The translations under genes were made by a program, and so were the position numbers. Below are positions 46,218 through 57,790 of a DNA stretch of 64,000 nucleotides, in pieces. Location of the stretch: the NCBI GenBank assembly GCA_963971285.1, contig OZ020254.1, forward strand, positions 3,534,001 through 3,598,000. The letters run 5' to 3'. Positions within the stretch are counted from its first letter, which is position 1, and every line of letters begins with the position of its first letter. Origin of the DNA: Astropecten irregularis (lineage: Eukaryota; Echinodermata; Asteroidea; Paxillosida; Astropectinidae). The notes beneath the pieces were generated by a model. It saw nothing but the letters and a program-made list of their open reading frames with translations, was not told the DNA's origin and searched no databases.

Positions 46218-46490
46218 CGCTCAGGCTCAGGCTCTGGTTCAGGCTCAGGCTCTGGTTCAGGCTCAGGCTCTGGCTCAGGCTCAGTCTCAGCCTCATGCTC
46301 AGGCACTGTCATCCATACACTGAAAATAATAGGTTGTTGTTTTTCATTGAAGCTGAAGGTCTGTTTCCTTTTCAAACCAGAGTATCTACCTCCGAACCGC
46401 AGCCAAAAGCCTCTGTTTTGATACCCGTTAGAATGGGTTTACAAAATGGAGCTGGAGCCTGAGCCTCCATTTCGTAAACCCCCTATTTAT
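46125..46490. mobile_element. Fold-back MITE family E with an expanded GGCTCA microsatellite
   Basis: The right half matches the other family-E copies (AACCGCAGCCAAAAGCCTCT, GGAGCTGGAGCCTGAGCCTC, ATTTCGTAAACCCCC). In the left arm the GGCTCAGGCTC motif has expanded to about 170 bp of GGCTCA and GGCTCT. The Ser-Gly frame across it is an artefact. Confidence 0.85.
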
Positions 46491-47584
46491 ACCAAAATCC
46501 ATCACAAAGGCCAATTGTTTCTACTTTATTCTTATTGATGCCAAAATATGAATGCAATGGCTTTAAAAACATTCTTTATAACTTGTGATGAAAGGTTATA
46601 GGGATAGAAGAATTATTTCTGAATTTGAAGCCTATTGTTTGTTATCCCTGATGATAAATTTCTGAAAACTCAAAACAAGGACAACATTGTTTTTTTGCAA
46701 TTAATGCAAATTGACTTTGTGTTACAACCATGTGTAATGTTATTAATTATCATTATTACGATTATTATTTTATTTGGCTTTCAACAAGACCAAAACAGAG
46801 AATACTTAACAATGAAGAGAGGGACAAGTTACCATCAATGCCCATGGGCGTGGCGTGACATTGTCAGCAATATTCTGTTTTGTTATTTTGGATCTAGTCC
46901 ATTTATCTTTCCAAATCAAAAATACTGTTCTTTCAGTGAAAAACCACAACATTTATGTTGTATTACTTGATCATTTTCTGTGATTTTCAATATTTTTTGT
47001 GCCGGTCGGTAACATGGTTTTTCATCTCGAGTGCCAGTCGGAAAGGCTGAGTGCTGGCTGTCCCCGACCGGTGCCGACCAGCATTGCTAGAACACTGACT
47101 ACAATTAAAAATGAAATTATAATACTCTAATGAATATAAAAACTAAAAATGGAAAAATAAAGTGATTCATAAGAGGAATTTACATTTCATGAAATTGTTC
47201 ACTTCTTACATTTATATTTGAGGCCTGTTTAACTTTTTGCTTATTTCCCATCGCTGTTTCCAAACAAAAAATTAGACCTATAACATTAGACTTAATCTGT
47301 CTATTAATGAGGATACTTTAAAGTTTGTACTAAAATTCACAATTCACAATTTATTGAATATTGCTGGTAGTGGCTTAAAATCAGCTGTAAATTTGGTTAT
47401 AATGAAGTTTTGTAAGTAATGGCAAATGAGAAGTTAATTACTGAGTCACTGACTTCATTTTAATGCAATTTGTTGCAAACTGAATTTATTCGTATAACTT
47501 TCAGTTTCAGTAAACATTTTTTCAAAAAGAAAATTATCATAATAAAGCCTTTCTTATATAATATAGCACATATCATTATCGTGT

Positions 47585-47775
47585 CCGAAATAATTATAAT
47601 TATACAATATCAAAGGGAAACTGACTGGATACATTTTAAGCCATTGAAAAGTGAACAAAGAATAATTTACTGGAGCGGGATTCGAACCTGCGACCCCTAG
47701 AATAGAGCTGGGGTCCAGTATTCCGGGGATTGTAAAGGTTCCAATCCAATCTAGTACGTGTTCATCTTTTAATCA
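47585..47775. mobile_element. SINE-derived palindrome, diverged
   Basis: AAGGGAAACTGACTGG, TGAACAAAGAATAATTTACT and GCGGGATTCGAACCTGCGAC are followed by an opposing half (GTCCAGTATTCCGGGG, GGTTCCAATCCAATCTAGTA). Confidence 0.68.
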
Positions 47776-48042
47776 GGAGCAGATCCAAGAATTTCCAAAT
47801 AGGGGGTGTGGAAATAAAATGCGGCAATTCAATAGCAACAGATGCATTTCGGGGTGATCAAAGCAAGTTCATTTTGTTTCCCCATCTTTTTCTTCTCTTG
47901 TTGAGTCTTTCTCCCTACCTTGATATTGTTTTTCCCCTTTCTTTATCTTTCCTTTTCTTTTTCTTTGCTTTCTTTTCTTTCTTTTTTTGCTGGAAGAAAA
48001 GGGGGTGTGTGCTCCCCCCACGCCCCCTGGATCCGCCCCTGT
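47775..48042. mobile_element. MITE family I
   Basis: Inverted ends CAGGAGCAGATCCA and TGGATCCGCCCCTG enclose a pyrimidine-rich interior (CTTTCTCCCTACC, TTTTTTTGCTGGAAG). Reversed copies are at 50399-50650 and 55767-55999. Confidence 0.85.
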
Positions 48043-48382
48043 CAAAATGCAAAGCAAAGAAAAACCATATATTTTGACCTGCTGATGTTGTAGCCTGTTT
48101 TTAACAACATCTGGTGGTTTGTTCCATTGGCTTCTAACAGAACTGAACTGTAATATATTTGAAAAAACATGGTATCATAAAGGGGCCTATGGCTTAGTTT
48201 TAATTGCCGGAGTTGTCAAAAGAGATTTATGGGTGTAGCATGTCTGGACAGTACTCCTGAAGTTAACTTATTGCCTGCATATGCAGATTGGCATAGAATT
48301 GGTTTTATGGATTCATGTGTACGAGTAGTGGTGACAAGTCTGGCTCCAATATTCTGTGTAAAGTATGTACGTTGTAGCTTAT

Positions 48383-48725
48383 CAAAGGTTGTATCATACT
48401 TTGGTAAGAAACCGAAACAGAAATGTTCACAGATTTACGTATAACTTGCAGGGTATGAAGATGGTGGGGGTAGAAACATAACCGTTAAAATTGTTCTGCC
48501 TGAAATGGTGTTTTTATCCAGAAATTAGTTAAACAACGACCGAAAATCTTTTTGATCTTTTAAAAGATCAAAAAAAAAAGAGAAAATACTTTCGAGAAAT
48601 ACTGTTGTTGTTTTTCACTGTTTTCTCGAAATTTTCACAGATGACTGTTACTGTATCTTCATTGATGTTTTTGCACATGAATCTGTATTTCTTTGATAAA
48701 AACCAAAGTTTGATATTACCTTTAA
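48383..48725. mobile_element. MITE family A
   Basis: The core and the central hairpin (GATCTTTTAAAAGATC) are well preserved. The right half has a deletion where GTGGGCACCGTATGGGACTG should be. Confidence 0.86.
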
Positions 48726-49199
48726 TTTGGGAATCAGAGACAATAATACCTCATAACCAAAGAATTAATAAATTTGTCAGTAGATTTCACATCCAGATAT
48801 TGTCTAATGGTACCAAAAAGTATCAAGAAGGGCAAATCTTTTAGGAAAGATGAGCATCCAAAAATGATTCCAAGATTATAATCTAGGAGCATTTGAAATT
48901 GGGAAGATGAAAGTATTATAAATCTGATGCAAGATATCTTAATTGTTCTACTAATGATGCCTTTATAGATCTAATTAATCAATCATAGAACCAAACAATC
49001 TGTGATGTTCCATCTTAGTATTTATTTTAGTACAACAGTTAAAGAAGAACAACAATTAACACTTTCAGTAGAAACAGACAAAACAAATACATAACTACAT
49101 AAGAATCCAATTAGCTCCCGAAGGATTGCCCAAAAGGAATAATTTCTGTCAAAGGGGCTCTCCAGACTAATCGAATTAAATAAATATAATTGAAATAAA

Positions 49200-49272
49200 T
49201 AATCATAAATAATATCAATATAATAATAATAATAATAAAATAATATAAACAAATAATATAAATAATAAAAAA
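49200..49272. repeat. AAT-rich microsatellite
   Basis: Imperfect AAT and AAATA repeats. The nearby open frames are low-complexity artefacts. Confidence 0.7.
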
Positions 49273-49483
49273 ATGCAAAAAATAACCAGAATTCATTATG
49301 ATAAAGCAAAGGGGTTCTCCAGACAGAAATTAATTTAAAAAAAATAAATATAAATAGGACATAAGAAATTTTTTTTTTAAAATAAATAAATACATGAAAG
49401 ATTTGAGGCTTTCTTGTTTGGGAATGCCGGAATGGAATGAAATTGGGTATCTACTGCATAATATTGGATATGAGCCGCAGTGA

Positions 49484-49857
49484 TTAAAGGTAGTATCATA
49501 CTTTGGTAGCATATTTAAACAGAAATCTCCAAAGATTTACCTATAACTTCCAGGTTATAAAGATGGTGATGGTAGAAATATATCATCATTAAATATTTTA
49601 TGCCTGAAATTATGTATTTATCAAGAAAAGAGTCAAAACACTTGCCAAAACAATTTTACCAAAACCCAAAACAATTTTGATCTTTTAAAGATAAAATAAA
49701 ACAGTGAAAATATTTTTAAAATACTGTGAGCTTTCTCAAAAAGTGGGCACTGTATGGGACTGAAAACTTCACAGATGACTGTTGCTGTAATTTTCTTGAT
49801 ATTTTTGCCCATGAATCTGCGTGGACAAAAAAAAAAAAATTATGATATTACCTTTAC
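49484..49857. mobile_element. MITE family A
   Basis: A nearly full-length but more diverged copy. The left flank is TTAA. The right flank reads TTTACT, so the target duplication is decayed. Confidence 0.84.
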
Positions 49858-50398
49858 TAGCATCCTCTAGTGGAGATGATATAGAGTAAATATCTAGGGT
49901 CAGGAAGCAGCGAGCTATTTGCAGAGTAAAATCCAACATGCAACAAGAATTAGATAATTAATTCAGGATGTCTCTTAAAAGTATTAGTGAACCAAATGGA
50001 AGCAATATTCATTTATTCCATCATCTATCAACTTGCTGTTCATTAGCAATTAAAAGCAGTTTTTGATTAATTATTGAGTGAAAATAAATCAGCTATTGTT
50101 TCCTATTAATCTGTAAACATCTGTTGATTGCATTAAGCTGTGTGTGCATTAGGGCCTAACTCATTTGAAACTTGTGCATTATGTTGATAATCCCTTAACC
50201 ATTTTGTCCGGTGAATTTATTTTAAAAATTTGCTAAAATTACACCTATCACAATGACATTTTAATCCTTTGCATTTTTAATAATCCCAGGTTGACATCAT
50301 TTTTTTTTACTTTGTTATAAATGCTGGTTATTGAACTATAAAAAAACACAAGAGAGATCATGTGTAATAAAAACAGGGAGGGGTGGGAGTCAGGGACT

Positions 50399-50650
50399 CA
50401 GGGGCAGATCCAGGAGGAGGGGGCACACGCCCCCCTTTTCTTCCAGCAAAAAAAGGAGAAAAAAAGAAAAGAAAACACAAAGAAAGAAAGAGGAAAAAGC
50501 AATATATAGTGAGGGAGAAAGACTCAAAAAGAGAAGAAACAGAGGGAGGAGACAAAATTAGCTAGCTTTGATCACCTCCAAATGCATCCGTCGCTATTGA
50601 ATTGGCACATTTTATTTCCATGCCCCCCTTTTGGAAAATCCGCTTAGAGT
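50399..50650. mobile_element. MITE family I, reversed
   Basis: AGGGGCAGATCCAGGAGG, CCCCCTTTTCTTCCAGC, a purine-rich interior, then TTGATCACCTCCAAATGCAT and TATTGAATTGGCACATTTTA. Confidence 0.82.
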
Positions 50651-51209
50651 GAGATCTTCATGTCAAAGTGGAGGGAAACCATCAGATTATAGTCACATGC
50701 ATTATTAAAAAAAATGTTTTATTACACCTTGGCAAATTGCCATAGGGGTGTGTTTATGTACCCCCCTCCCGAAGCCACTAGGATGGGAAATTAATATATC
50801 ACTCCCCCCTCCCAAAGATTACCGCCGACTTATCAGACCGTTTGAGTTTAAAAAGTATAATTTTATGTAAGATTTTAAGGCTTTATGACTTTTTTGTATG
50901 GCCAAATCAGGACGGGTGCACACTTCCAGATGACATTTAAAATAATTTTCCTGTGAAATCAATATTTATACAAATTATAGATGAAAAGTTCACAATACAT
51001 AATATGGGTGATTCCAAATGCACCGTGTTGTGCGCCACCAAGAGTTTGCAAAGTGTTGGCCAATCACAATTCATGGGATTTGTCGATCAACCCTGTCTGT
51101 TGACAGATTGCGCGCATTGAAACTGTTCAGTGTAAAGAACCTTTCACAACATCTCTTCATATTTCCTTTTTAAAGTAACCCCAAGGAAACCTCTCGATCA
51201 GTATAAAAA

Positions 51210-52180
51210 GTCACTGCTATCCAGAGGCGCCCAGCAGTCACTGCTATCCAGAGGTGCCCAGCAGTCTCTGCTATCCAGAGGTGCCCAGCAGTCACTGCTA
51301 TCCAGAGGTGCCCAGCAGTCACTGCTATCCAGAGGCACCCAGCAGTCACTGCTATCCAGAGGTGCCCAGCAGTCACTGCTATCCAGAGGTGCCCAGCAGA
51401 CACTGCTATCCAGAGGTGCCCAGCAGTCACTGCTATCCAGAGGTGCCCAGCAGACACTGCTATCCAGAGGTGCCCAGCAGTCACTGCTATCCAGAGGTGC
51501 CCAGCAGTCACTGCTATCCAGAGGTGCCCAGCAGACACTGCTATCCAGAGGTGCCCAGCAGTCACTGCTATCCAGAGGCGCCCAGCAGACACTGCTATCC
51601 AGAGGTGCCCAGCAGTCACTGCTATCCAGAGGTGCCCAGCAGTCACTGCTATCCAGAGGTGCCCAGCAGTCACTGCTATCCAGAGGCACCCAGCAGTCAC
51701 TGCTATCCAGAGGCACCCAGCAGTCACTGCTATCCAGAGGCACCCAGCAGTCACTGCTATCCAGAGGTGCCCAGCAGTCACTGCTATCCAGAGGTGCCCA
51801 GCAGACACTGCTATCCAGAGGTGCCCAGCAGTCACTGCTATCCAGAGGTGCCCAGCAGTCACTGCTATCCAGAGGTGCCCAGCAGTCACTGCTATCCAGA
51901 GGCACCCAGCAGTCACTGCTATCCAGAGGCGCCCAGCAGTCACTGCTATCCAGAGGTGCCCAGCAGACACTGCTATCCAGAGGTGCCCAGCAGTCACTGC
52001 TATCCAGAGGTGCCCAGCAGTCACTGCTATCCAGAGGTGCCCAGCAGTCACTGCTATCCAGAGGCACCCAGCAGTCACTGCTATCCAGAGGCACCCAGCA
52101 GTCACTGCTATCCAGAGGTGCCCAGCAGTCACTGCTATCCAGAGGCACCCAGCAGTCACTGCTATCCAGAGGTGCCCAGC
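51210..52180. repeat. Minisatellite, 27-bp unit, about 36 copies
   Basis: The unit is CAGCAGTCACTGCTATCC plus AGAGGTGCC, with two main variable sites: GGTGCC, GGCACC or GGCGCC, and TCACTG or ACACTG. Very little other drift suggests recent homogenisation. CAGCAGTCACTGCT is partly self-complementary (AGCAGTnACTGCT). Open frames of over 300 codons on both strands come from the unit length being a multiple of three. Confidence 0.96.
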
Positions 52181-53892
52181 ATGGCTGGGAGTAAGAATAC
52201 TGGAGTATGAATTAATTCAACTTTTGTTACATCATAAGACATTAACCTAATAAAAATAGGAATATCCAGACATAATAAAGTAATGAATATTTAGACAGTG
52301 TACCTCTATACCAGGTTTATAAAAACTCTCTAAAAATGTTGATCAGAGAGAATACCGATAACATTTTTGACTTTCAAAAACAAGACATTGACATTTAAGC
52401 AAAAAGAAGATGACATACTAGATAAAATTAAAAACGCATTACACGCTAATAAAAATTTTAAGACATTTCTATAAAATGCTATGTTTACTTCCTAATTTTA
52501 TGTTTCCTTGATTGACTGAAACAACCACCAATGTTTCAACATAATATCCAATAAATATTGTAAAACTTTGCAAAAGAAAAAAAAAGTCTATGTTTAAAAT
52601 AACCATCTAGAAACTGACACAACATACAGCAAATACCCCAACAGAGTTGCACGCACATTTACAGTGCGTTTTCATAGCTAACAATTTTGTTTTATTTGGT
52701 TTGAAATAATTGAGTCCAACCATTATTGCGTGTCCTACATTGATGCCTACTCTTGAAAATAGAATAGCCCTAGGGTGCCTGCAACTGTATAATTGCAATA
52801 GCAGATTGTGATCATCGACATCATGTACAATGTGAAATGACCATTCATTCTGAAATTGCTTTACCATCGGCTTAATGCTGAATGCATACACAGTGGGACG
52901 GGACGGAATAAAGTGGTCATATTATTCAAATTACCTTCTTTTTTTGTAATGAAGTTTGGGAACCAGCATCTGATGGCGTTGAATTGCCAATAGTAACGCT
53001 CCGATGGTCTCATGGTCATTCGCTGTCTCGGACTGGCTGTAATTGTAATGTCTGGAGGCCATGTTATGTCACAGTTTTAATAATTCATGCCATGTTGTGA
53101 TGCAGGTTTTAGGCCGTTTGACCGCAGAAACAAGAATCGATTTCCACATATGCCATTTTGTAACTGTAGCATTTGTTGCACTCTCATAATTTTGTACCAC
53201 ACCCATAATTTTGCACCATACCCATAATTTTGTACCGCACCCCTAATTCTATAGCTTGTAGCTTTTTACCCAAGCAAGTTCTGTGATAATCTTTTCTCTT
53301 AAAAACTGCTGAAATCATACAATTTGCATGAGAACTCTCCCATATGGTCCTGAAATTGGCGACGGTGTTTATTTTGTATGAAACCATTATAATGATGACG
53401 AGCTGGGAGGATGCTGATTGCTTCTTAGAAGTGGGTGCTTGAAAAATGGACAAAAATTTTGCCAATGGCTTTGCCAAATCTTAGAATTTTTGTAAGCATT
53501 AAGACATCTTGTAACCAAATATCTTGTTAATTCCAACGTAATGTTTTATTTATCAAGGCTTGAACACAGTATCGCTACTGACTTTTTTTGCGAGGTGCTA
53601 TGCCTTTCATCCATGCTATGGGATGGGTTAGGGAGACTGACAAATGACAGTCGGTTTGCTTTGCGAACATATCATCATGGGTTTTGCTTATTCTTTATTT
53701 GTTTGTTTGTTGTGGGTTTTTTGGGGTTCAGAACCGTGTAATTTTGTTGTTACTCAACCATGTCGATGGCAATCGCGGACCATATTGTCCCTTTTGTTAT
53801 TAGTCCACAGTTTGAATGCAACAACAAACTCACACCCACCCACCCACACACACCCCCCCAACACTCCAGTAGTGCAGTTATTTATTGAATAG

Positions 53893-54259
53893 CTTAAGGT
53901 ACTATCATACTTTGGTAGCATACTGAAACAGAAATCTTCACAGATTTACCAATAACTTACAGGGTACAAAGATGGTGATGGTAGAAACATACTTTTAAAA
54001 TTTTTCCACCTGAAATGCTGTATTTATCGAGAAAAAGTCAAACCAGAGACCAAAATTATTTTTGATCTTTTATAGATAAAAAATAAAGGTGAAAAGACTT
54101 TTAAGAAATACTTAGGATGTTTTTCACTGTTTTCTCAAAAAGTGGGCACTGTATGGGACTGGAAATTTCACAGATGCCTGTTACTGTATCTTCATTGATA
54201 TTTCTGCCCGTGGATCTGTATTTCTTTGACAAAAAACCAAAGTATGATATTACGTTTAA
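53893..54259. mobile_element. MITE family A
   Basis: TTAA lies at both ends (53893-53896 and 54256-54259). It is nearly full length, with one mutation in the right end (TTACGTTTAA). Confidence 0.88.
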
Positions 54260-54574
54260 GCCTTTTATCAGCATATCAAACAGTAGTCACAGAAGGAAAA
54301 GGTTCACAAATTGATTGTACTGTAAGAATTGAAGTTGCTGAAAAACATCATAATGCACAAAGGTAATTTAGATTTATGGGGAAACAGTACCAAATTCTTT
54401 TGTTTGAAAAAAAAATATTGTTAAAAATTTCCATAGTCTCACAACAAATTCAAGACATGTAAATCAAGCAAGTATAACATTTGTGGAAACAAATGTTATT
54501 TAATCTACATGTATCTTGTACATTATTGTTTATTTGATTCAAAAACTGTTTGTTTTTTTATTTTTCATCAAATA

Positions 54575-54760
54575 ACCACAAGGGAAACTGACTGAATTTA
54601 AAAACATTGAAAAGTGAACAGAAAAAAAGGATGGGATTGGGATTCGAACCGGCGCCCTCCTGAACACCGTACAGGTGCTCTACCAATTGAGCTATCCAGC
54701 CCTACGTTGATGGTGTTCCCAATAGTCAGTTATCTTTGTTCATAAAAAACATTTTTTTAA
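54575..54760 (-). mobile_element. tRNA-derived SINE, minus strand
   Basis: ACCACAAGGGAAACTGACTG, GGGATTCGAACCGGCGCC (B box) and ACCAATTGAGCTATCCAGCC (A box) are in the usual order. It ends at CAGTTATCTTTGTTC, like several other copies. Confidence 0.85.
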
Positions 54761-55766
54761 ATTTATTTACCTTGCTTTATTGCCTTTCCCTCATTTTGTT
54801 CTCACTGTCCATTTGAATAATGTGATCATGATAACAATATCATATAGATTTTGTTGTGCATGCTGTGCTTATTGTTGAATGAAGGCACACATTACAAATA
54901 GATTACTTTCTTTTTTCCTCAATATCACTTACTTATTTCAATTCATGTAGTATTAGACATTAGGCATTTTGTCTATAACAATGTCCTGAATGGTATAATA
55001 CATAATTGGTAAAGGTCTGAAACGCCTTATTCACGGTGCAATCCATCCTACATGGGAAGCAGTGCAATCAAACCGAGGCTTGGATTCAAAATAGTATGTT
55101 ACCTGTTTTCATTTTAGAATTGGCGAAGGTTATATTCAAGGAACATGACAAAATGGATGCCCATTGTGTTTTCTGGGGTTCTCATAATTATGCCATGCAT
55201 GCACTTCATTTATCTAATGTCATTCACAAAGTGACAATTTGACTCAATCATTGTCAAATTTGTTGCCGCTAGCCTGCTGCGCTAGCCTGCCGTGCTAGCT
55301 GCGCTGATGTAGCCCCTTGATAAACATTGGGCTTTTACTGAGCCACTTGTTTGATACTGGTGACAATTTGTATTATACCGCATGGTTTTGGACAGAATCC
55401 ATTTGAGATTCGGTGTCTATATTGGACTGTTGCACTAATTGATTAAAACACGCCCTTATGTATTCAAACATTTTATAATAGAAGCTGGGAATACATTCAT
55501 TGAAAAAGCATATAGTATGGTAGAGTAAATTGCTGTCATAATTTATGTCAGATGCAGGCGCCATTTCCTTCTAAGTCTTTTGTCTGAAAATATACTGCTG
55601 AACGTTATTATATCTTTAGTTTATGAGCTATTGACAGGTATATTAATTGAATATTTAATGACAAATGAGTAAAGCCATGTTCATACTTCATGCAAACTGA
55701 AAAGTGAAGGAAAATATGGCCTCATTTGCAGCCAACAGTCCATAAAAGCACATTTGTTGTGCATGA

Positions 55767-55999
55767 GGTGCAGATCCAGGGGGGTCGTAGGGGCGCCTTT
55801 CTTCCATAAAAAAAAAGAAGAAAAAAAAAGAAGGCAAAAACAATATATTGCTAGGGAAAAAGACTAAAAAAAAGAGAAGAAAGAGAGGGGGAGACAAAAT
55901 TAGCTAGCTTTTGATCGCCCCAAAATGCTTCAGTCGCTATTGAATTGGCGCATTTTATTTCCCCCTCTCCCCTTTGGAAAATTGTGGATCCGCTCCTGT
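55767..55999. mobile_element. MITE family I, reversed
   Basis: It starts GTGCAGATCCAGGGGG and ends GTGGATCCGCTCCTG. The interior is purine-rich, with AGCTAGCTTTTGATCGCCCC as in the 50399 copy. Confidence 0.83.
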
Positions 56000-56589
56000 G
56001 TTGTGTGCCAATTTATATGCATTTTGAAAACTAGATGATAAGTAGCCTAGGTACTATAAATATGATTGGAAACATTTTTGGATATGTATACAACTTTTCA
56101 ACTCTTTCATGTAGAAAACAAGAAAAACATAATTCAATTTTCAAAATTAAAACACAAACATATTTCATCCAGAACTTGTAGAATGGGCCCTACTCCATCT
56201 TGATTTTAGTGCATGTCATACAGGAGGCAGATTGTTATGTCATTGTAGGCCTAATGAAGTTTGCCTTTTGTTAATTTTATTTTTAAACAGTAAAAACCAG
56301 AAAGAGAGACAGAAGGGAAAATGAGGGAATTTAAATGTGGAATTGACATAATGAGGATGCAGGCAGATTGTTATGCAACACATTTTCCTTGTTCCTTGTT
56401 CTCCTTTCCTCCTATTTCTTGCTAAAAAAAATTGTGAAAGTGAAAGAAAAAGATAAAAATATAAAGAGATTTTATTTGGGTACAGAAGTGACACATAATA
56501 TGCAAAAGCAGGAAACACTAATTTGGGGTTCTTGTTTTTGCACAGGATTTCTTTTTTGAATGAGAATGGAGAAAAATTCCAAAGGCATT

Positions 56590-57155
56590 CGTATACTTTG
56601 GTTTTTATCAAAGAAATACAGATTCATGGGCAGAAATATCAAGGAAGATACAGTAACAGTCACTTGCGAAAATTTCAGTCCCATACGGTGCCCACTTTTT
56701 GAGAAAATCGTGGAAAACAGCTGCAGTATTTCTTAAGTCTTTTCTCTTTCATTTTTGATCTTTTAATAGATCAAAAAGATTTTCGGTCGTTGTTTTACTA
56801 ATTTCTGGATAAATACACCATTTCAGGCGAAAAAAATGTCAACGATATGTTTGTACCACCACCATCTTCATACCCTGTAAGTAATTCATAAGTCTGTGAA
56901 AATTTCTGTTTTGGTTTCCTACCAAAGTATGATACTACCCAAGCACAAGATTTGCTTTTAAGCATGAAAAGTCTTCCTTGATCAAACAGGATCACCAACC
57001 AAATCTTGTTTGCTGCTTTTGACTTGTATTCGGCCATCGTCTGCTGAGCATAACATTCACAAGGAGTTTTGGTTGGCATACTGATTTGATTTACCAAGAT
57101 TTTTGGTGCTTAAGCAAATTGTGGTGTTTAAGCAGCTTTTTGAAATTCGTCCCTG
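56590..57155. mobile_element. MITE A (reversed) joined to a truncated MITE B
   Basis: 56590-56939 is a reversed family-A copy ending GATACTACC. It runs directly into CAAGCACAAGATTTGCTTTT and the rest of a family-B element (to about 57155), whose left end is lost. One has inserted into, or recombined with, the other. Confidence 0.8.
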
Positions 57156-57270
57156 GCCATACTTCATGTTAAGTGCATGCTAATACAAAGCAAAATTTTG
57201 TGACACATCAGTCACAGTTATAATTTTTATTGTACATGCAAAGCACCTTGTGCGTCAACAATTGGCGGAA

Positions 57271-57440
57271 TTTGCGCTTTAATAAAAAGCGCAAATAAAA
57301 TATTATTTATTTTTTTATCATAGGAACAACCTGGCTGTTACCTGTTGATTATTTGCTTTTGATGCAAATGATAATACTGATGATAACAGTTTAAGTTATT
57401 GTCAACTACCAAATAACGTGCATTGTAATGCACGTTATTT
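57271..57440. repeat. Two short perfect palindromes
   Basis: 57271-57295: TTTGCGCTTT and its complement around AATAA. 57411-57440: a 30-bp palindrome with 14-bp arms AAATAACGTGCATT and a 2-nt centre. Neither is flanked by an obvious target duplication. Confidence 0.75.
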
Positions 57441-57635
57441 TAGAATTAATAATTTAGTATGGATACCTGTCATAATTCTTCTTTGGTGGGATTTATTTTT
57501 ACTTAGGAAATACTGAACAAATTATCATTTATGTAAAATAAATTCTTTTTAATTGAGCAGAGGCTGGGTCTGTACCTTGTGGTCACGTTGTATTTAAATA
57601 GTGCTGGTTGAAAACCGTTTTCTAGCGTCTTAATT

Positions 57636-57790
57636 TTGTGCATGGAGTTTGGAGGGCCTTACACATTTTGATCCTAGCAGGATCTTTATCAAAGGCTAAA
57701 TGAAAAGAGGACAAGTCTTTGATAAAGAGATGGAATGGATGCTCGAATGGAAATGCATCAGGCCCTCCTAACTCCCAAGCATTTTATAAA
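57636..57790. mobile_element. Fold-back MITE family C
   Basis: GCATGGAGTTTGGAGGGCCT and AGGCCCTCCTAACTCC with inner AGCAGGATCTTTATCAAAGG. It matches 60125-60270 and 22777-22886. Confidence 0.8.

Noticed and set aside
45855-46462. Ser-Gly repeat protein frame
   Set aside because: The repeat is an expanded GGCTCA tract in a MITE arm. The frame runs out of the element into unrelated sequence.
51170-52210. Open frames over 300 codons on both strands
   Set aside because: 27-bp minisatellite. Frames are open on both strands at once, and no start context or splice support is seen.
52607-52891. 94-codon minus-strand open frame
   Set aside because: Composition looks random, with no domain, splice partner or paralogue.
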